64,000 nt of DNA from Nostoc sp. TH1S01 (GTDB lineage: Bacteria > Cyanobacteriota > Cyanobacteriia > Cyanobacteriales > Nostocaceae). Of this stretch, positions 7,631 through 15,805 are shown in pieces (position 1 is the stretch's first letter; every line of letters starts with the position of its first letter). The position numbers were made by a program, and so were the translations under genes. The notes beneath the pieces are model-generated. The model saw only the letters and a program-made list of their open reading frames with translations. It did not search any database and had not been told where the DNA came from. The stretch spans positions 62,001 through 126,000 of the forward strand of contig JAGKSW010000052.1 in NCBI GenBank assembly GCA_018993265.1, read 5' to 3'.

Positions 7631-8845
7631 ATGAATCAATCTATCCAAATTAATAATCATCCCTTTCGATTTTTGCTGTATTTAGAATGGATATTGCTAA
7701 CTCTGGCTATTTCGACATCTACCTTTCCTGACCCTTCACCGCGCTTTGCTAATCATACCAATCAATTTCCTGAACTTACTATTGGCTGTTTAATTATCTT
7801 TGGTGTCATGGGTTTAAGAATACCCACAGGTAAACCCATAACTAAAATAATTTACACAGCTATTGAAATTTTATTACTATTTATTACTGGGATGTTTGGT
7901 GGTAGAGTTGCGCGGTTATTTCCATTTATCTATTTAATTTTAGTAACTCGCAGTTGTTTAATTTTTCAATTACCTGGACGTTTAGTGGTGACAGGTTTAT
8001 CTTTTTCCTTATTTTTAATTACGTTGAATTCTCGTTTACCTAGAGCTTTACCACCACAAGCCCAAGAACGTTTTCGCTTTATTACTTTCAACACAGCACT
8101 ATTATTTGGATTAAGTTTGGTTTTCGTTTTATTATTGATGAATACAGTATTAGCTGAACGGCAAAGTCGAGAAAAATTAGCGATCGCTAACGAAAAGCTG
8201 CGACAATATGCTTTACGAATTGAAAATCAAGCTACTCTAGAGGAACGCACCCGCATCGCACGGGAAATTCATGATTCTTTAGGACATTCTTTAACTGCAT
8301 TAAATTTACAATTAGAAACAGCTTTAAAATTATGGCAATCCAACCCAGAAAAAGCCCAAACATTTTTAGCTAGAGCTAAAGAACTTGGTTCTAAAGCTTT
8401 AAAAGATGTGCGCCAGTCAGTTTCAACTATGCGGGCTAATCCCTTGCAAGAAAAAACTTTAGAACAGGCAATATCTGCGCTTTTAGAAGATTTTTATCGA
8501 GCTAATGGTATTCTTCCACGTTGTTTTATTAATTTAGATTATCCACCACCCACAGATATTAATATTGCTTTGTACCGGATTATTCAAGAATCATTGACAA
8601 ATATTTCTAAATATGCACAAGCTACAGAGGTAATTATTGCACTAACTAGTAATAAGCAAAGTTTACGTTTGATGGTTCAAGATAATGGTAGAGGTTTTGA
8701 TCTTCAGCAAAATACCACTGGTTTTGGCTTACAAAGTATGCGCGATCGCACTTTAGCCTTGGGTGGTGAATTTAATATTCATACAAGTCCAAATTTTGGC
8801 TGTCAAATTACAGTTGATATTCCTTTATTGAGTGTTGGGCAATGA
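7631..8845 (+). CDS. Membrane sensor histidine kinase (NarL/DesK type, HisKA_3)
   Basis: The 404-residue kinase has about six membrane helices in its first 180 residues and almost no periplasmic domain. A DHp helix follows with the phospho-acceptor His near residue 213 in [17 protein letters not shown], then a C-terminal HATPase domain (N-box [11 protein letters not shown]-boxes DNGRGFD and [10 protein letters not shown]). HisKA_3 kinases of this short-loop type usually sense membrane state or envelope stress. The gene overlaps its response regulator by 4 bases (ATGA). The divergent Spy-like gene suggests an envelope-stress output, which is inference. Confidence 0.9.
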   Translation: MNQSIQINNHPFRFLLYLEWILLTLAISTSTFPDPSPRFANHTNQFPELTIGCLIIFGVMGLRIPTGKPITKIIYTAIEILLLFITGMFGGRVARLFPFIYLILVTRSCLIFQLPGRLVVTGLSFSLFLITLNSRLPRALPPQAQERFRFITFNTALLFGLSLVFVLLLMNTVLAERQSREKLAIANEKLRQYALRIENQATLEERTRIAREIHDSLGHSLTALNLQLETALKLWQSNPEKAQTFLARAKELGSKALKDVRQSVSTMRANPLQEKTLEQAISALLEDFYRANGILPRCFINLDYPPPTDINIALYRIIQESLTNISKYAQATEVIIALTSNKQSLRLMVQDNGRGFDLQQNTTGFGLQSMRDRTLALGGEFNIHTSPNFGCQITVDIPLLSVGQ

Positions 8846-9504
8846 TTAAAGTATTGTTAGTAGATGACCAAAATTTAATTCGTCAAGGGCTAAAAGAATT
8901 ATTAAAATTAGAACCAGATTTAGAAATTATTGGCGAGGCAGAAAATGGTAAAGTTGCTGTAGAATTAGCGGCAAAATTACAACCAGATGTTGTGCTAATG
9001 GATATTAGAATGCCGATTATGGATGGAGTTGCAGCTACAAAAGAAATTCATCAAAATTATGAGGACATCAAAATTTTAGTTCTGACAACTTTTGATAATG
9101 ATGAATATGTTTCCGCCGCATTACAACATGGTGCAATGGGTTATTTACTCAAAGATACACCCTCAGAAGAATTAGCTGTAGCAATTCGTGCTGTTCACAA
9201 AGGTTATACCCAACTAGGGCCAGGAATTGTACAAAAACTATTAAATCAGTTTCCGCATGGTATCCCAACACAGTCAGAACCTGTTCCGCCGAGTTTAACT
9301 GAACTGACACCTAGAGAAAAAGAAGTTTTAAAGTTAATTGCTACAGGTGCTAGTAACCGCGAAATTGCCCAAGAATTATATATTTCTGAAGGTACGGTTA
9401 AAAATCACGTCACCAATATTTTGAATCGCTTGAGTTTGCGCGATCGCACTCAGGCTGCTATCATCGCTAATACATTTTTATCTTATTTAAATGAGCCTGA
9501 TTAA
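8842..9504 (+). CDS. NarL/FixJ-family response regulator
   Basis: The 220-residue regulator has a receiver domain with the phospho-acceptor Asp54 in VVLMDIRMP, the acidic pair VDD near residue 8 and Lys in LLKDTPS. A LuxR-type HTH follows at about 150-210 ([22 protein letters not shown] ... [11 protein letters not shown]). Its start overlaps the kinase stop, so the two form a coupled pair. It probably binds the ATGACT palindrome upstream of its own operon. Confidence 0.93.
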   Translation: MIKVLLVDDQNLIRQGLKELLKLEPDLEIIGEAENGKVAVELAAKLQPDVVLMDIRMPIMDGVAATKEIHQNYEDIKILVLTTFDNDEYVSAALQHGAMGYLLKDTPSEELAVAIRAVHKGYTQLGPGIVQKLLNQFPHGIPTQSEPVPPSLTELTPREKEVLKLIATGASNREIAQELYISEGTVKNHVTNILNRLSLRDRTQAAIIANTFLSYLNEPD

Positions 9505-9530
9505 CATCTCAATTCATCCTATAACGATAG

Positions 9531-9962
9531 TTATTTTTCCATAAACAAAGCCAAACATTCATCTTTTAAAACACCTTTTGTAACCTTGATATTTCTAAAA
9601 GACTTGGCTATTATCTCTTCGCAAAAAATACTAATCTGCGACTGATTTATCGAAATTAAATCTTGGATGGACGCACCGCAGATAATTTCTGATATACCCG
9701 TCCATACACAAGCTGTCGCACACATAGGACAAGGCTCACAAGTCGTATATATGCTGTAACCTTCTAAAGAATGGTTTTTGAGTTTAATTGTTAACTTGCG
9801 AATAACATTTATTTCTGCATGAGCAGATGGGTCACTATCTGTTTGCACAGTATTATATGCTACCTCAAAAACTTCGTCATCCTTGACAATTACAGCACCA
9901 TAAGGCCAATCACCTTTTTTTGCGGCTTCCAGAGCTAAACGCATAAAATATTCTTGGTTCAT
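9531..9962 (-). CDS. CMP/dCMP-type zinc nucleoside deaminase
   Basis: The 143-residue protein has the zinc deaminase motifs SAHAE (His48, catalytic Glu50) and TCEPCPMC (Cys78, Cys81). The PCPMC form and WPYGAVIVKD near the N-terminus resemble guanine deaminase and TadA-like enzymes more than cytidine deaminase. The C-terminal part is diverged, and the substrate (guanine, a pterin or another purine) is not clear. It stands alone, convergent with the response regulator gene. Confidence 0.8.
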   Translation of the reverse strand: MNQEYFMRLALEAAKKGDWPYGAVIVKDDEVFEVAYNTVQTDSDPSAHAEINVIRKLTIKLKNHSLEGYSIYTTCEPCPMCATACVWTGISEIICGASIQDLISINQSQISIFCEEIIAKSFRNIKVTKGVLKDECLALFMEK

Positions 9963-10046
9963 TGTGGTTATTACTAGTTAAAAATCAGGCTCAATCATAT
10001 TCCATATAGATTAAATTTCAGTAAAAGTTTTAAAGGTCGAAAAAAT

Positions 10047-10838
10047 ATGTTAATAAGTAGAGAAAAAACTGAATTTTACTTAACAGACTTGGAAACGCCT
10101 ACTGGTAAAGTTATTAATCTGACAATTGCAGCTTTAGTGCTAATTTCGTCAGGAATTTTTGTTGCCCAAACTTATAATATTCCTTATAATATTAGATTGC
10201 AGCTTGATTTTATTGATACTGCTATTCTGGTAATTTTTGCAGTAGAGTATATTATTCGCCTCTGGAGTGCCGAAAACAAGCTGAAGTATGTTTTGAGTTT
10301 TTATGCAATCTTAGATTTAATGGCGATATTGCCATTTTTCTTAGGCGCAGTAGATATCAGCTTTATTCGCCTTCTCAGATGGTTTCGGATTTTAAGATTA
10401 ATTAGGTTTATTGATCAGAAGTTTTTGTTTGCCAGTGTCAGCAGTGAAGATAGTTTAATCTTCGTGCGGATATTATTTACATTATTTGCAATTATTTTTA
10501 TTTATTCGGGGTTAATTTATCAAGTTGAACATCCCGTAAACCCGCAAGTTTACACTACATTTTTGGATGCGTTTTATTTTTCTGTTGTCACGATGACGAC
10601 TGTCGGGTTTGGGGATGTCACACCAATTTCCGAAGCAGGAAGATTGTTGACAGTATTTATGATTTTAACAGGTGTAACCTTAATTCCTTGGCAAGTGGGA
10701 GATTTAATTAAGCGTTTGGTAAAAAATGCTAATCAGGTAGAAACGGTGTGTTCCGGTTGCGGTTTAGCTTTTCATGATTTAGATGCGGCTTTTTGCAAAA
10801 GGTGTGGGACGAAATTAAGAATTAGCAGTGGCGAGTGA
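10047..10838 (+). CDS. Voltage-gated-like potassium channel with C-terminal zinc ribbon
   Basis: The 263-residue protein has six membrane segments. The S4-like helix carries regularly spaced arginines (RLLRWFRILRLIRF), and the potassium selectivity filter TTVGFGD lies near residues 183-189 before the last helix. An unusual cytoplasmic tail ends in a four-cysteine zinc ribbon, CSGCG ... CKRCG, at about 235-257. The family forms tetrameric potassium channels in the plasma or thylakoid membrane. It lies upstream of the Cys-rich TIGR04222 locus on the same strand with an 87-bp gap, and may not be functionally tied to it. Confidence 0.87.
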   Translation: MLISREKTEFYLTDLETPTGKVINLTIAALVLISSGIFVAQTYNIPYNIRLQLDFIDTAILVIFAVEYIIRLWSAENKLKYVLSFYAILDLMAILPFFLGAVDISFIRLLRWFRILRLIRFIDQKFLFASVSSEDSLIFVRILFTLFAIIFIYSGLIYQVEHPVNPQVYTTFLDAFYFSVVTMTTVGFGDVTPISEAGRLLTVFMILTGVTLIPWQVGDLIKRLVKNANQVETVCSGCGLAFHDLDAAFCKRCGTKLRISSGE

Positions 10839-10925
10839 AAATTAAATTTTTCTAATTTTCCGTAAAAATATTGTTCGCAATTGTAGCATTTGCTCAAGAA
10901 AATCAATTCTGACAGCAGGAGTTGA

Positions 10926-12032
10926 ATGTTACCAATGGATAAGTTATTACTGGCAATTGTAGCGATGTTGCTGATAGTGACCATTCCTAGCCCATTTAGT
11001 AACCCCATCGCTAATATGTATGGGCCACACTTTTTGGTGTTTTATGGTTGTATCATTACTGTAACTATATTTGCCGCCTATTGGAATTTCAAACAAGACG
11101 CAACGACGAAATTACCTTTACCATTAATTCCGGCTAATCCAGATCCTTATAAGATTGCATATTTACGTGGTGGAGAAAATGAAGTTATCCGCTTGGTAAT
11201 ATTTAACTTGACTCAGGATGGTTACTTGCAAATTGAGCGAGATACAATAGAGCGATCGCCTACTCATCCTAACACTAAAAATTTATCTACCATCGAGCTT
11301 CAAGTATTTAACTATTTTTTAGTTCCCCAATCAGCTAGTCAAATATTCCGTTCATCTCTTCCTGATACAATTAGCCACTACTGCACAGTCTATGAACAAT
11401 CACTACTTGATGAGCAACTTTTGTTGCCAGAATCAGCAAGAGAACTAGGAGAAGTAATCAATACGTTAGGAAATTTAATCATTGTAGGTTTAGGTGGTTA
11501 CAAGTATTTCATAGCGTTGTTCAATGAACATACCAATGTTGAGTTTCTCATCTTCATGGGATTTATCTCGTTTTGCGTTTTTCAAAATATCTCTCGTCCA
11601 TCGCGACTAACTCAATTAGGAAAAGCTTACTTAAAGCAACTTCAGCAAAGTTTTGAACAACTTAAAAATCGTGTTTCTCAACCTGTATCTGATTATCCAG
11701 ATGGTACAGAATTTAATATATTGTTGCCTGTTGCTATTTTTGGCACAGGAATTTTATATGGAACTTCATACGCTGATTTTGCTCAGTGTTTCACGCAATC
11801 ATCTGCACAATATGCAAGTACAAGTATAGGTAGTGGTAAAGACGGAAGCTCTTGTGGTGGTGGAAGTTTCTGGGGTGGCGGAAGTTCTTGCAGTAGTGGA
11901 AGTTCTTGTAGTAGTGGAAGTTCTTGCAGTAGTGGAAGTTCTTGCAGTAGCGGAAGTTCCTGTAGTAGTGGAAGTTCCTGTAGTAGCGGAAGTTCTTGTG
12001 GTGGCGGTGGTGGCTGTGGTGGTGGTGGCTAA
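10926..12032 (+). CDS. TIGR04222-type membrane protein with Cys-Ser-Gly repeat tail (1)
   Basis: The 368-residue protein has an N-terminal membrane helix around [17 protein letters not shown] and the conserved segment [22 protein letters not shown], typical of the TIGR04222 family. A central pair of helices and a hydrophobic segment near 265 follow. The last 60 residues are a low-complexity tail built from six-residue units GSSCSS (18-bp DNA repeats at about 11880-12000), ending CGGGGGCGGGG. The function is unknown. The regular cysteines suggest metal binding or enzymatic modification. A paralogue, a small CGGGCGGGD peptide and a DUF692 enzyme follow on the same strand. AGGAG precedes the start. 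Confidence 0.75.
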   Translation: MLPMDKLLLAIVAMLLIVTIPSPFSNPIANMYGPHFLVFYGCIITVTIFAAYWNFKQDATTKLPLPLIPANPDPYKIAYLRGGENEVIRLVIFNLTQDGYLQIERDTIERSPTHPNTKNLSTIELQVFNYFLVPQSASQIFRSSLPDTISHYCTVYEQSLLDEQLLLPESARELGEVINTLGNLIIVGLGGYKYFIALFNEHTNVEFLIFMGFISFCVFQNISRPSRLTQLGKAYLKQLQQSFEQLKNRVSQPVSDYPDGTEFNILLPVAIFGTGILYGTSYADFAQCFTQSSAQYASTSIGSGKDGSSCGGGSFWGGGSSCSSGSSCSSGSSCSSGSSCSSGSSCSSGSSCSSGSSCGGGGGCGGGG

Positions 12033-12154
12033 GGCTGAATATGATACAATACTGTGCAGAGTTGAAAAAGCGAGATGTACTAAAAAACCGCTGCCAAGAT
12101 TTTGACAATTGATTGTTCCTAACTTTAGGCATTTCCTAACAAGGAGTAAAAGTA

Positions 12155-13162
12155 ATGGATGCATTACTGCACAATTTCGTTGCAGATATGTATGGGCCGA
12201 ACTTTCTGCTATTGTATGGTATTGTTATCATCGCAACTTTGTTATTGTGTGGGCGGTTAGTCCAAGATCCGACAAAAAATCGGCCTTTACCGCTAATTCC
12301 GGCTGAACCAGATCCTTACAAAATTGCTTACTTGCGTTCTCAAGCAACAGGAATTGCTCATTTAGTATTATTCAATTTGATTCAGCAGGGTTATTTGCAA
12401 GTCAGCAAACAGATTATTAGCAAAGCACCCAACCATCCTGAGATATCAAATTTACAACCAGTCGAACGGCAAGTTTTTGAGAAAATTTCTGAACCTGCTA
12501 CGGCTAAAACATCTTTGTGGTTAGCGACTCAGTGTGTACAGTTATTCTGCAAGGCTTATCAAGAAAAGTTGTATGATGAACAACTGCTGTATGGTGCGAA
12601 GTGGCAAGAAAAGAATATTAACGTCGGCTTAATTGGCGCAATGCTAATTTTTAGCTTGGGTGGTTATAAGCTACTGATAGCTTTAGGTAAGGGACACCAT
12701 AACGTTGGTTTTTTGATAATTATGGGCGTGTCGTCCATTATTTATCTGCTGTGGTATGTGAGTCAGCACAAGTTTCTCAGCCATCTCGGAAAAAGGTATC
12801 TGCAACAACTTCAAACCACTTTCAACAAACTGCGCGAAACTTCTATCGTCAACAACAACTTACTGGTATTAGCACTGTTTGGTGTTGAGTCTTTGGCGGG
12901 AACTACTTACGATGCTTACTATAAAGCATTCTTGCCGCCGGCTTATTCTACGACAAGTAGCCGCAGTAGTTCGTCTAGTAGTTCATGTAGTAGTGGGAGT
13001 TCTTGCGGTGGTGGTAGCAGTTCATGTAGTAGTGGGAGTTCTTGCAGTAGTGGTAGTTCCTGCGGTGGCGGTAGCAGTTCATGTAGTAGTGGGAGTTCTT
13101 GCAGTAGTGGTAGTTCCTGCGGTAGTGGTTGTGGCGGTTGCGGTGGTGGTTGTGGTGGTTAG
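12155..13162 (+). CDS. TIGR04222-type membrane protein with Cys-Ser-Gly repeat tail (2)
   Basis: A 335-residue paralogue of the preceding gene. It has the same N-terminal helix after MYGPNFLLLYGIVII, the [18 protein letters not shown] motif, the DEQLLY segment and paired central helices. Its tail, from about residue 268, alternates SSCSSGSSC and GGGSSSC units and ends CGSGCGGCGGGCGG. The start follows AAGGAG with good spacing. The 122-bp gap to paralogue 1 and the 4-bp gap to the small peptide gene indicate one operon with the DUF692 gene. Likely a membrane-anchored substrate or partner of that enzyme, by inference. Confidence 0.75.
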   Translation: MDALLHNFVADMYGPNFLLLYGIVIIATLLLCGRLVQDPTKNRPLPLIPAEPDPYKIAYLRSQATGIAHLVLFNLIQQGYLQVSKQIISKAPNHPEISNLQPVERQVFEKISEPATAKTSLWLATQCVQLFCKAYQEKLYDEQLLYGAKWQEKNINVGLIGAMLIFSLGGYKLLIALGKGHHNVGFLIIMGVSSIIYLLWYVSQHKFLSHLGKRYLQQLQTTFNKLRETSIVNNNLLVLALFGVESLAGTTYDAYYKAFLPPAYSTTSSRSSSSSSSCSSGSSCGGGSSSCSSGSSCSSGSSCGGGSSSCSSGSSCSSGSSCGSGCGGCGGGCGG

Positions 13163-13166
13163 AGAA

Positions 13167-13334
13167 ATGTTAACTAAACCTGTACCAAGCACAGTTATAA
13201 AATCGCTAATACTCAAGTTACTCATTATCTCACAGGTAATGTGTGTAGTGTTGGCGATCGCTAAAATCATCACAGACATGAATAACGTTGATTTTCTGCG
13301 TTTCTGCGGCGGTGGCTGCGGTGGTGGAGACTAA
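13167..13334 (+). CDS. 55-residue membrane peptide with CGGGCGGGD C-terminus
   Basis: This short gene starts at ATG 13167, four bases after the stop of the second TIGR04222 gene, and ends three bases before the DUF692 start. It encodes a basic N-terminus (MLTKPVPSTVIKS), one hydrophobic helix (about residues 13-35) and the tail DFLRFCGGGCGGGD. The two-Cys Gly tail echoes the end of the upstream paralogue (CGGCGGGCGG). The GGTGGAGA coding the tail also acts as the ribosome site for DUF692. It may be a precursor peptide for the oxygenase. No database family is recognised. Confidence 0.6.
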   Translation: MLTKPVPSTVIKSLILKLLIISQVMCVVLAIAKIITDMNNVDFLRFCGGGCGGGD

Positions 13335-13337
13335 AAA

Positions 13338-14174
13338 ATGATGTTTCAACTTCCTACTTTGGGTGTCGGGTTGGGTTTTCGTGAACCATTCAAAAGTGAT
13401 TTGTTTCTCAACCGTCAACAAGTGGACTTTCTCGAAATTGTGGCGGAACATTATCTTGATGCACCCGTACAAAAACAACAGGAATTAGAAATACTGGCTG
13501 CACATTTCCCGATAATTCCCCACGCCATTAATTTGTCGCTGGGTAGTGCGGAAGGTTTAGATACAGATTATTTACGCAAACTTGCTGCACTCATTCAACA
13601 AGTTAACCCGCCTTGGTGGAGTGAACATATTTGTTTTACCAAAGCTGGCGGTGTGGATATTGGGCATTTGTCACCCTTACCTTACACCAAAGAGGCGGTA
13701 GATATACTCTGTCGCAATATTGCCGAGGTGCGGCGCTTTGTTGATGTGCCGTTAATTCTGGAAAATATTACCTATATGGTCAAACTTCCTGGTGCAGAGA
13801 TGACAGAAGCGCAGTTTTTGGCAGAAGTGGTAGAACGTGCTGACTGTGGGTTGCTGTTGGATGTGACGAATTTACATACCAATGCGGTGAATTATGGTTA
13901 TGATGTCCAAGATTTTCTCAATGATTTACCTTGGGAACGTGTTGTGCAGTTGCATTTTGTCGGTGGACATTGGCACGATGGCGTATTAATTGATAGTCAT
14001 TCTCAGTCCACACCAACCGAAGTCTGGCAAATAATGGCGGAAGTTGTAGCCCGCATTCCCGTGAAAGGGATAGTGTTAGAACGGGATGAAAACTTACCCC
14101 CGTTTACAGAAATAGCCCAAGAATTGCAAACAGCACGAAAAATTATGAACGCATATTTTACACCAGGCGGTTGA
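13338..14174 (+). CDS. DUF692 multinuclear iron oxygenase (MNIO, MbnB/TglH/BufB-like)
   Basis: The 278-residue TIM-barrel protein has the metal-ligand pattern of DUF692: HAINLSLGS, WWSEHICF, LENIT, LLDVTNLHTNA, LHFVGGHWHDG, DSHSQ and LERDEN. Characterised MNIO enzymes oxidise cysteine in ribosomal peptides, giving oxazolone/thioamide in methanobactin, thiooxazoles, or Cys beta-carbon excision. Here it lies 3 bases after a Cys-containing peptide gene and downstream of two Cys-rich membrane proteins, the likely substrates. It starts with two adjacent ATGs. The partner protein usually needed may be the 195-residue product downstream. Confidence 0.9.
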   Translation: MMFQLPTLGVGLGFREPFKSDLFLNRQQVDFLEIVAEHYLDAPVQKQQELEILAAHFPIIPHAINLSLGSAEGLDTDYLRKLAALIQQVNPPWWSEHICFTKAGGVDIGHLSPLPYTKEAVDILCRNIAEVRRFVDVPLILENITYMVKLPGAEMTEAQFLAEVVERADCGLLLDVTNLHTNAVNYGYDVQDFLNDLPWERVVQLHFVGGHWHDGVLIDSHSQSTPTEVWQIMAEVVARIPVKGIVLERDENLPPFTEIAQELQTARKIMNAYFTPGG

Positions 14175-14194
14175 AGTCACAGTTCATCTTGCAC

Positions 14195-14278
14195 ACAGAC
14201 AAAACTTTCTCCTCTGCCCCCCTGCTTCCTCTGCCCCCTCTGCGTTCTTAATAATAAGTCTTTCAGCAAATACGATAT
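14195..14278. repeat. MITE family 1, degenerate right part
   Basis: The pyrimidine-rich core (CCTCTGCCCCCCTGCTTCC) followed by AATAATAAGTCTTTCAGCAAATACGATAT matches the right half of MITE family 1 with a degraded end. It separates the DUF692 gene from its probable partner gene. Confidence 0.5.
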
Positions 14279-14293
14279 TAGGAGTTATCAAAG

Positions 14294-14881
14294 ATGGGGT
14301 TAGCACAAACCCAGCAAGTTTTAGCCCAGCTTTACACCAATACTGAATTTAGACAGCGTTTTTTCGCCAACCCGCAAGCGGTGGGTGTGGAGTTGGGTTT
14401 GAGTGATGATGAAGTACAAAAGTTAGCCGAAGTTTCATCACAGGAAGTCAATATATTTGCCAATTCTCTCAAGTGGAAGCGGTTAGGGGAAATACGGGAA
14501 CTTTTACCCAGAACGGCTAAGGTGTTGGGGAAAAATTTTAATACCTTGTTTTGGCGATATGCAGAGACTTATTTACCCACGGGAATTAAAAAACATCGGG
14601 ATGATGCGATCGCTTTTGCTAACTTTATGATTAAGGTGGCGCAAAATGAAAACTTAGAACCTGCTTGGATAGGTGATTTAGTCAGGTATGAACAAACTTG
14701 GCTGTTAGCTTATCAACCTGGAGTTTGTTTAAAATTTTGTTGGTTGCGTTACGCCATCCATCGTGATTTTACGGCAAAACCAACTTTGGCAATCTGGTGG
14801 CGTTTATCGGGGCGATCGCAGTTACGTCATATAATATTACCTCACGCAGAGGCGCGGAGAGTATCAGGAGTTTTAGATTAG
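14294..14881 (+). CDS. Probable MNIO partner protein
   Basis: The 195-residue mostly helical soluble protein starts MGLAQTQQVLAQLYTNTEFR, with a short helical domain (RFFANPQAVGVELGLSDDEV). A second helical part contains WIGDLVRYEQTWLLAY. The position just after DUF692 and the second motif resemble the helical partner proteins (BufC/DUF2063-like) that bring substrates to MNIO enzymes, though I cannot confirm family membership. The last residues (LPHAEARRVSGVLD) are encoded by a dispersed repeat (CTCACGCAGAGGCGCGGAG), so the natural C-terminus may have been replaced. An 8-base gap leads to the DUF202 gene. Confidence 0.55.
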   Translation: MGLAQTQQVLAQLYTNTEFRQRFFANPQAVGVELGLSDDEVQKLAEVSSQEVNIFANSLKWKRLGEIRELLPRTAKVLGKNFNTLFWRYAETYLPTGIKKHRDDAIAFANFMIKVAQNENLEPAWIGDLVRYEQTWLLAYQPGVCLKFCWLRYAIHRDFTAKPTLAIWWRLSGRSQLRHIILPHAEARRVSGVLD

Positions 14882-14888
14882 TTTACTC

Positions 14889-15326
14889 ATGAATAAAATA
14901 GACCGCCAGAGAGAACATCAAGCCAATGAACGAACTTTTTTAGCTTGGTTGAGAACTTCTATTGCCTTGATTGGGTTTGGTTTTGCCATTGCCAGGTTTG
15001 GTCTATTTTTACGCCAATTAAATACAGCAATTACGCAACAAGAACCTGTAGTTCATCCTTTATTTAACTCTGAGAATTTAGGAGTTGCTTTAGTAATTGT
15101 GGGAGTAGGTGCGATCGCCTTAGCCGCGTGGCGATATAATCAGGTTTTCTGGCAAATTGAACGGGGAGATTATCAACCCAATCGTTTAGCAGTTTGGATT
15201 CTCACCGCAATCGTGATGATTTTAGGCTTATTGAGTATTCCTCTACTATTTTTACGTAATCATATTACGCCGCGTCCGTCTTCAATATCACCTCAGCCAC
15301 AATCTAAAAATATTAACCCAAAATAA
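14889..15326 (+). CDS. DUF202 (YidH-type) membrane protein
   Basis: The 145-residue protein has the DUF202 signature REHQANERTFLAWLRTSIALIGFGFAIARFG at its start, then membrane helices near 60-80 and 105-125 and a Pro/Ser-rich tail. The family function is unknown. It lies 7 bases after the MNIO partner gene on the same strand, so it may be the last gene of that operon. Confidence 0.85.
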   Translation: MNKIDRQREHQANERTFLAWLRTSIALIGFGFAIARFGLFLRQLNTAITQQEPVVHPLFNSENLGVALVIVGVGAIALAAWRYNQVFWQIERGDYQPNRLAVWILTAIVMILGLLSIPLLFLRNHITPRPSSISPQPQSKNINPK

Positions 15327-15338
15327 TTCCCGATTTAT

Positions 15339-15378
15339 TCATGACTATAGGTATATTTAAATCATGACTATAGGCATA
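15339..15378 (+). promoter_or_regulatory. Two direct copies of TCATGACTATAGGYATA
   Basis: TCATGACTATAGGTATA (15339-15355) and TCATGACTATAGGCATA (15362-15378) are spaced 23 bp start to start, about two DNA turns. The core CATGACTWTAG matches the palindromic site at 7488-7498 upstream of the two-component system. Could be a regulator binding pair; the downstream gene is nifJ. Confidence 0.35.
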
Positions 15379-15805
15379 ATTTTTTAATTAATTTTGTGCT
15401 TTTAAATATCAGACGCTAAAATTTTAGAATAGATTAATCAGGCAGACAAAACTGTTTTGAAAACTCAAATCAGTTCCCGCACCTCTACCCCCACAAATCA
15501 AAAGCATCTATTTAAAAGTCTTAACTAGAGATTGTTTTTGCGCTTGAGTACATCGTTAATAGATATTATTAAATAAAGTATTTCGGATGAGATACTAAGA
15601 GCATACAATCACTATTTAGAGTCAACTCCAAAGCCCGCAAGTGGTCAATCAAATATTATCCTAACCAGGGATAATCCTACCTACACATATTGGATTTTCC
15701 AGTTGGATGCAGCTAAAATGAACCACCAACTTTCAGGCTTTAACTATTTCTAATTAGTATCACAACGCTGTCTGATAGTGCCGTTTAAAGGCTAGGACTA
15801 CAATT
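15379..15805. other. nifJ upstream region
   Basis: 427 bp of AT-rich non-coding sequence with no reading frame I can support. It presumably holds the nifJ promoter and leader. No clear NtcA (GTA-N8-TAC) site was recognised. Confidence 0.5.

Noticed and set aside
11791-12164. Minus-strand frames rich in His/Thr opposite the first Cys-Ser-Gly tail
   Set aside because: They are antisense readings of the 18-bp repeats, with no start context and no natural composition.
12879-13166. Val-rich frame that continues into the 55-residue peptide
   Set aside because: Its first 95 codons are an off-frame reading of the second repeat tail; only the part from ATG 13167 looks like protein.
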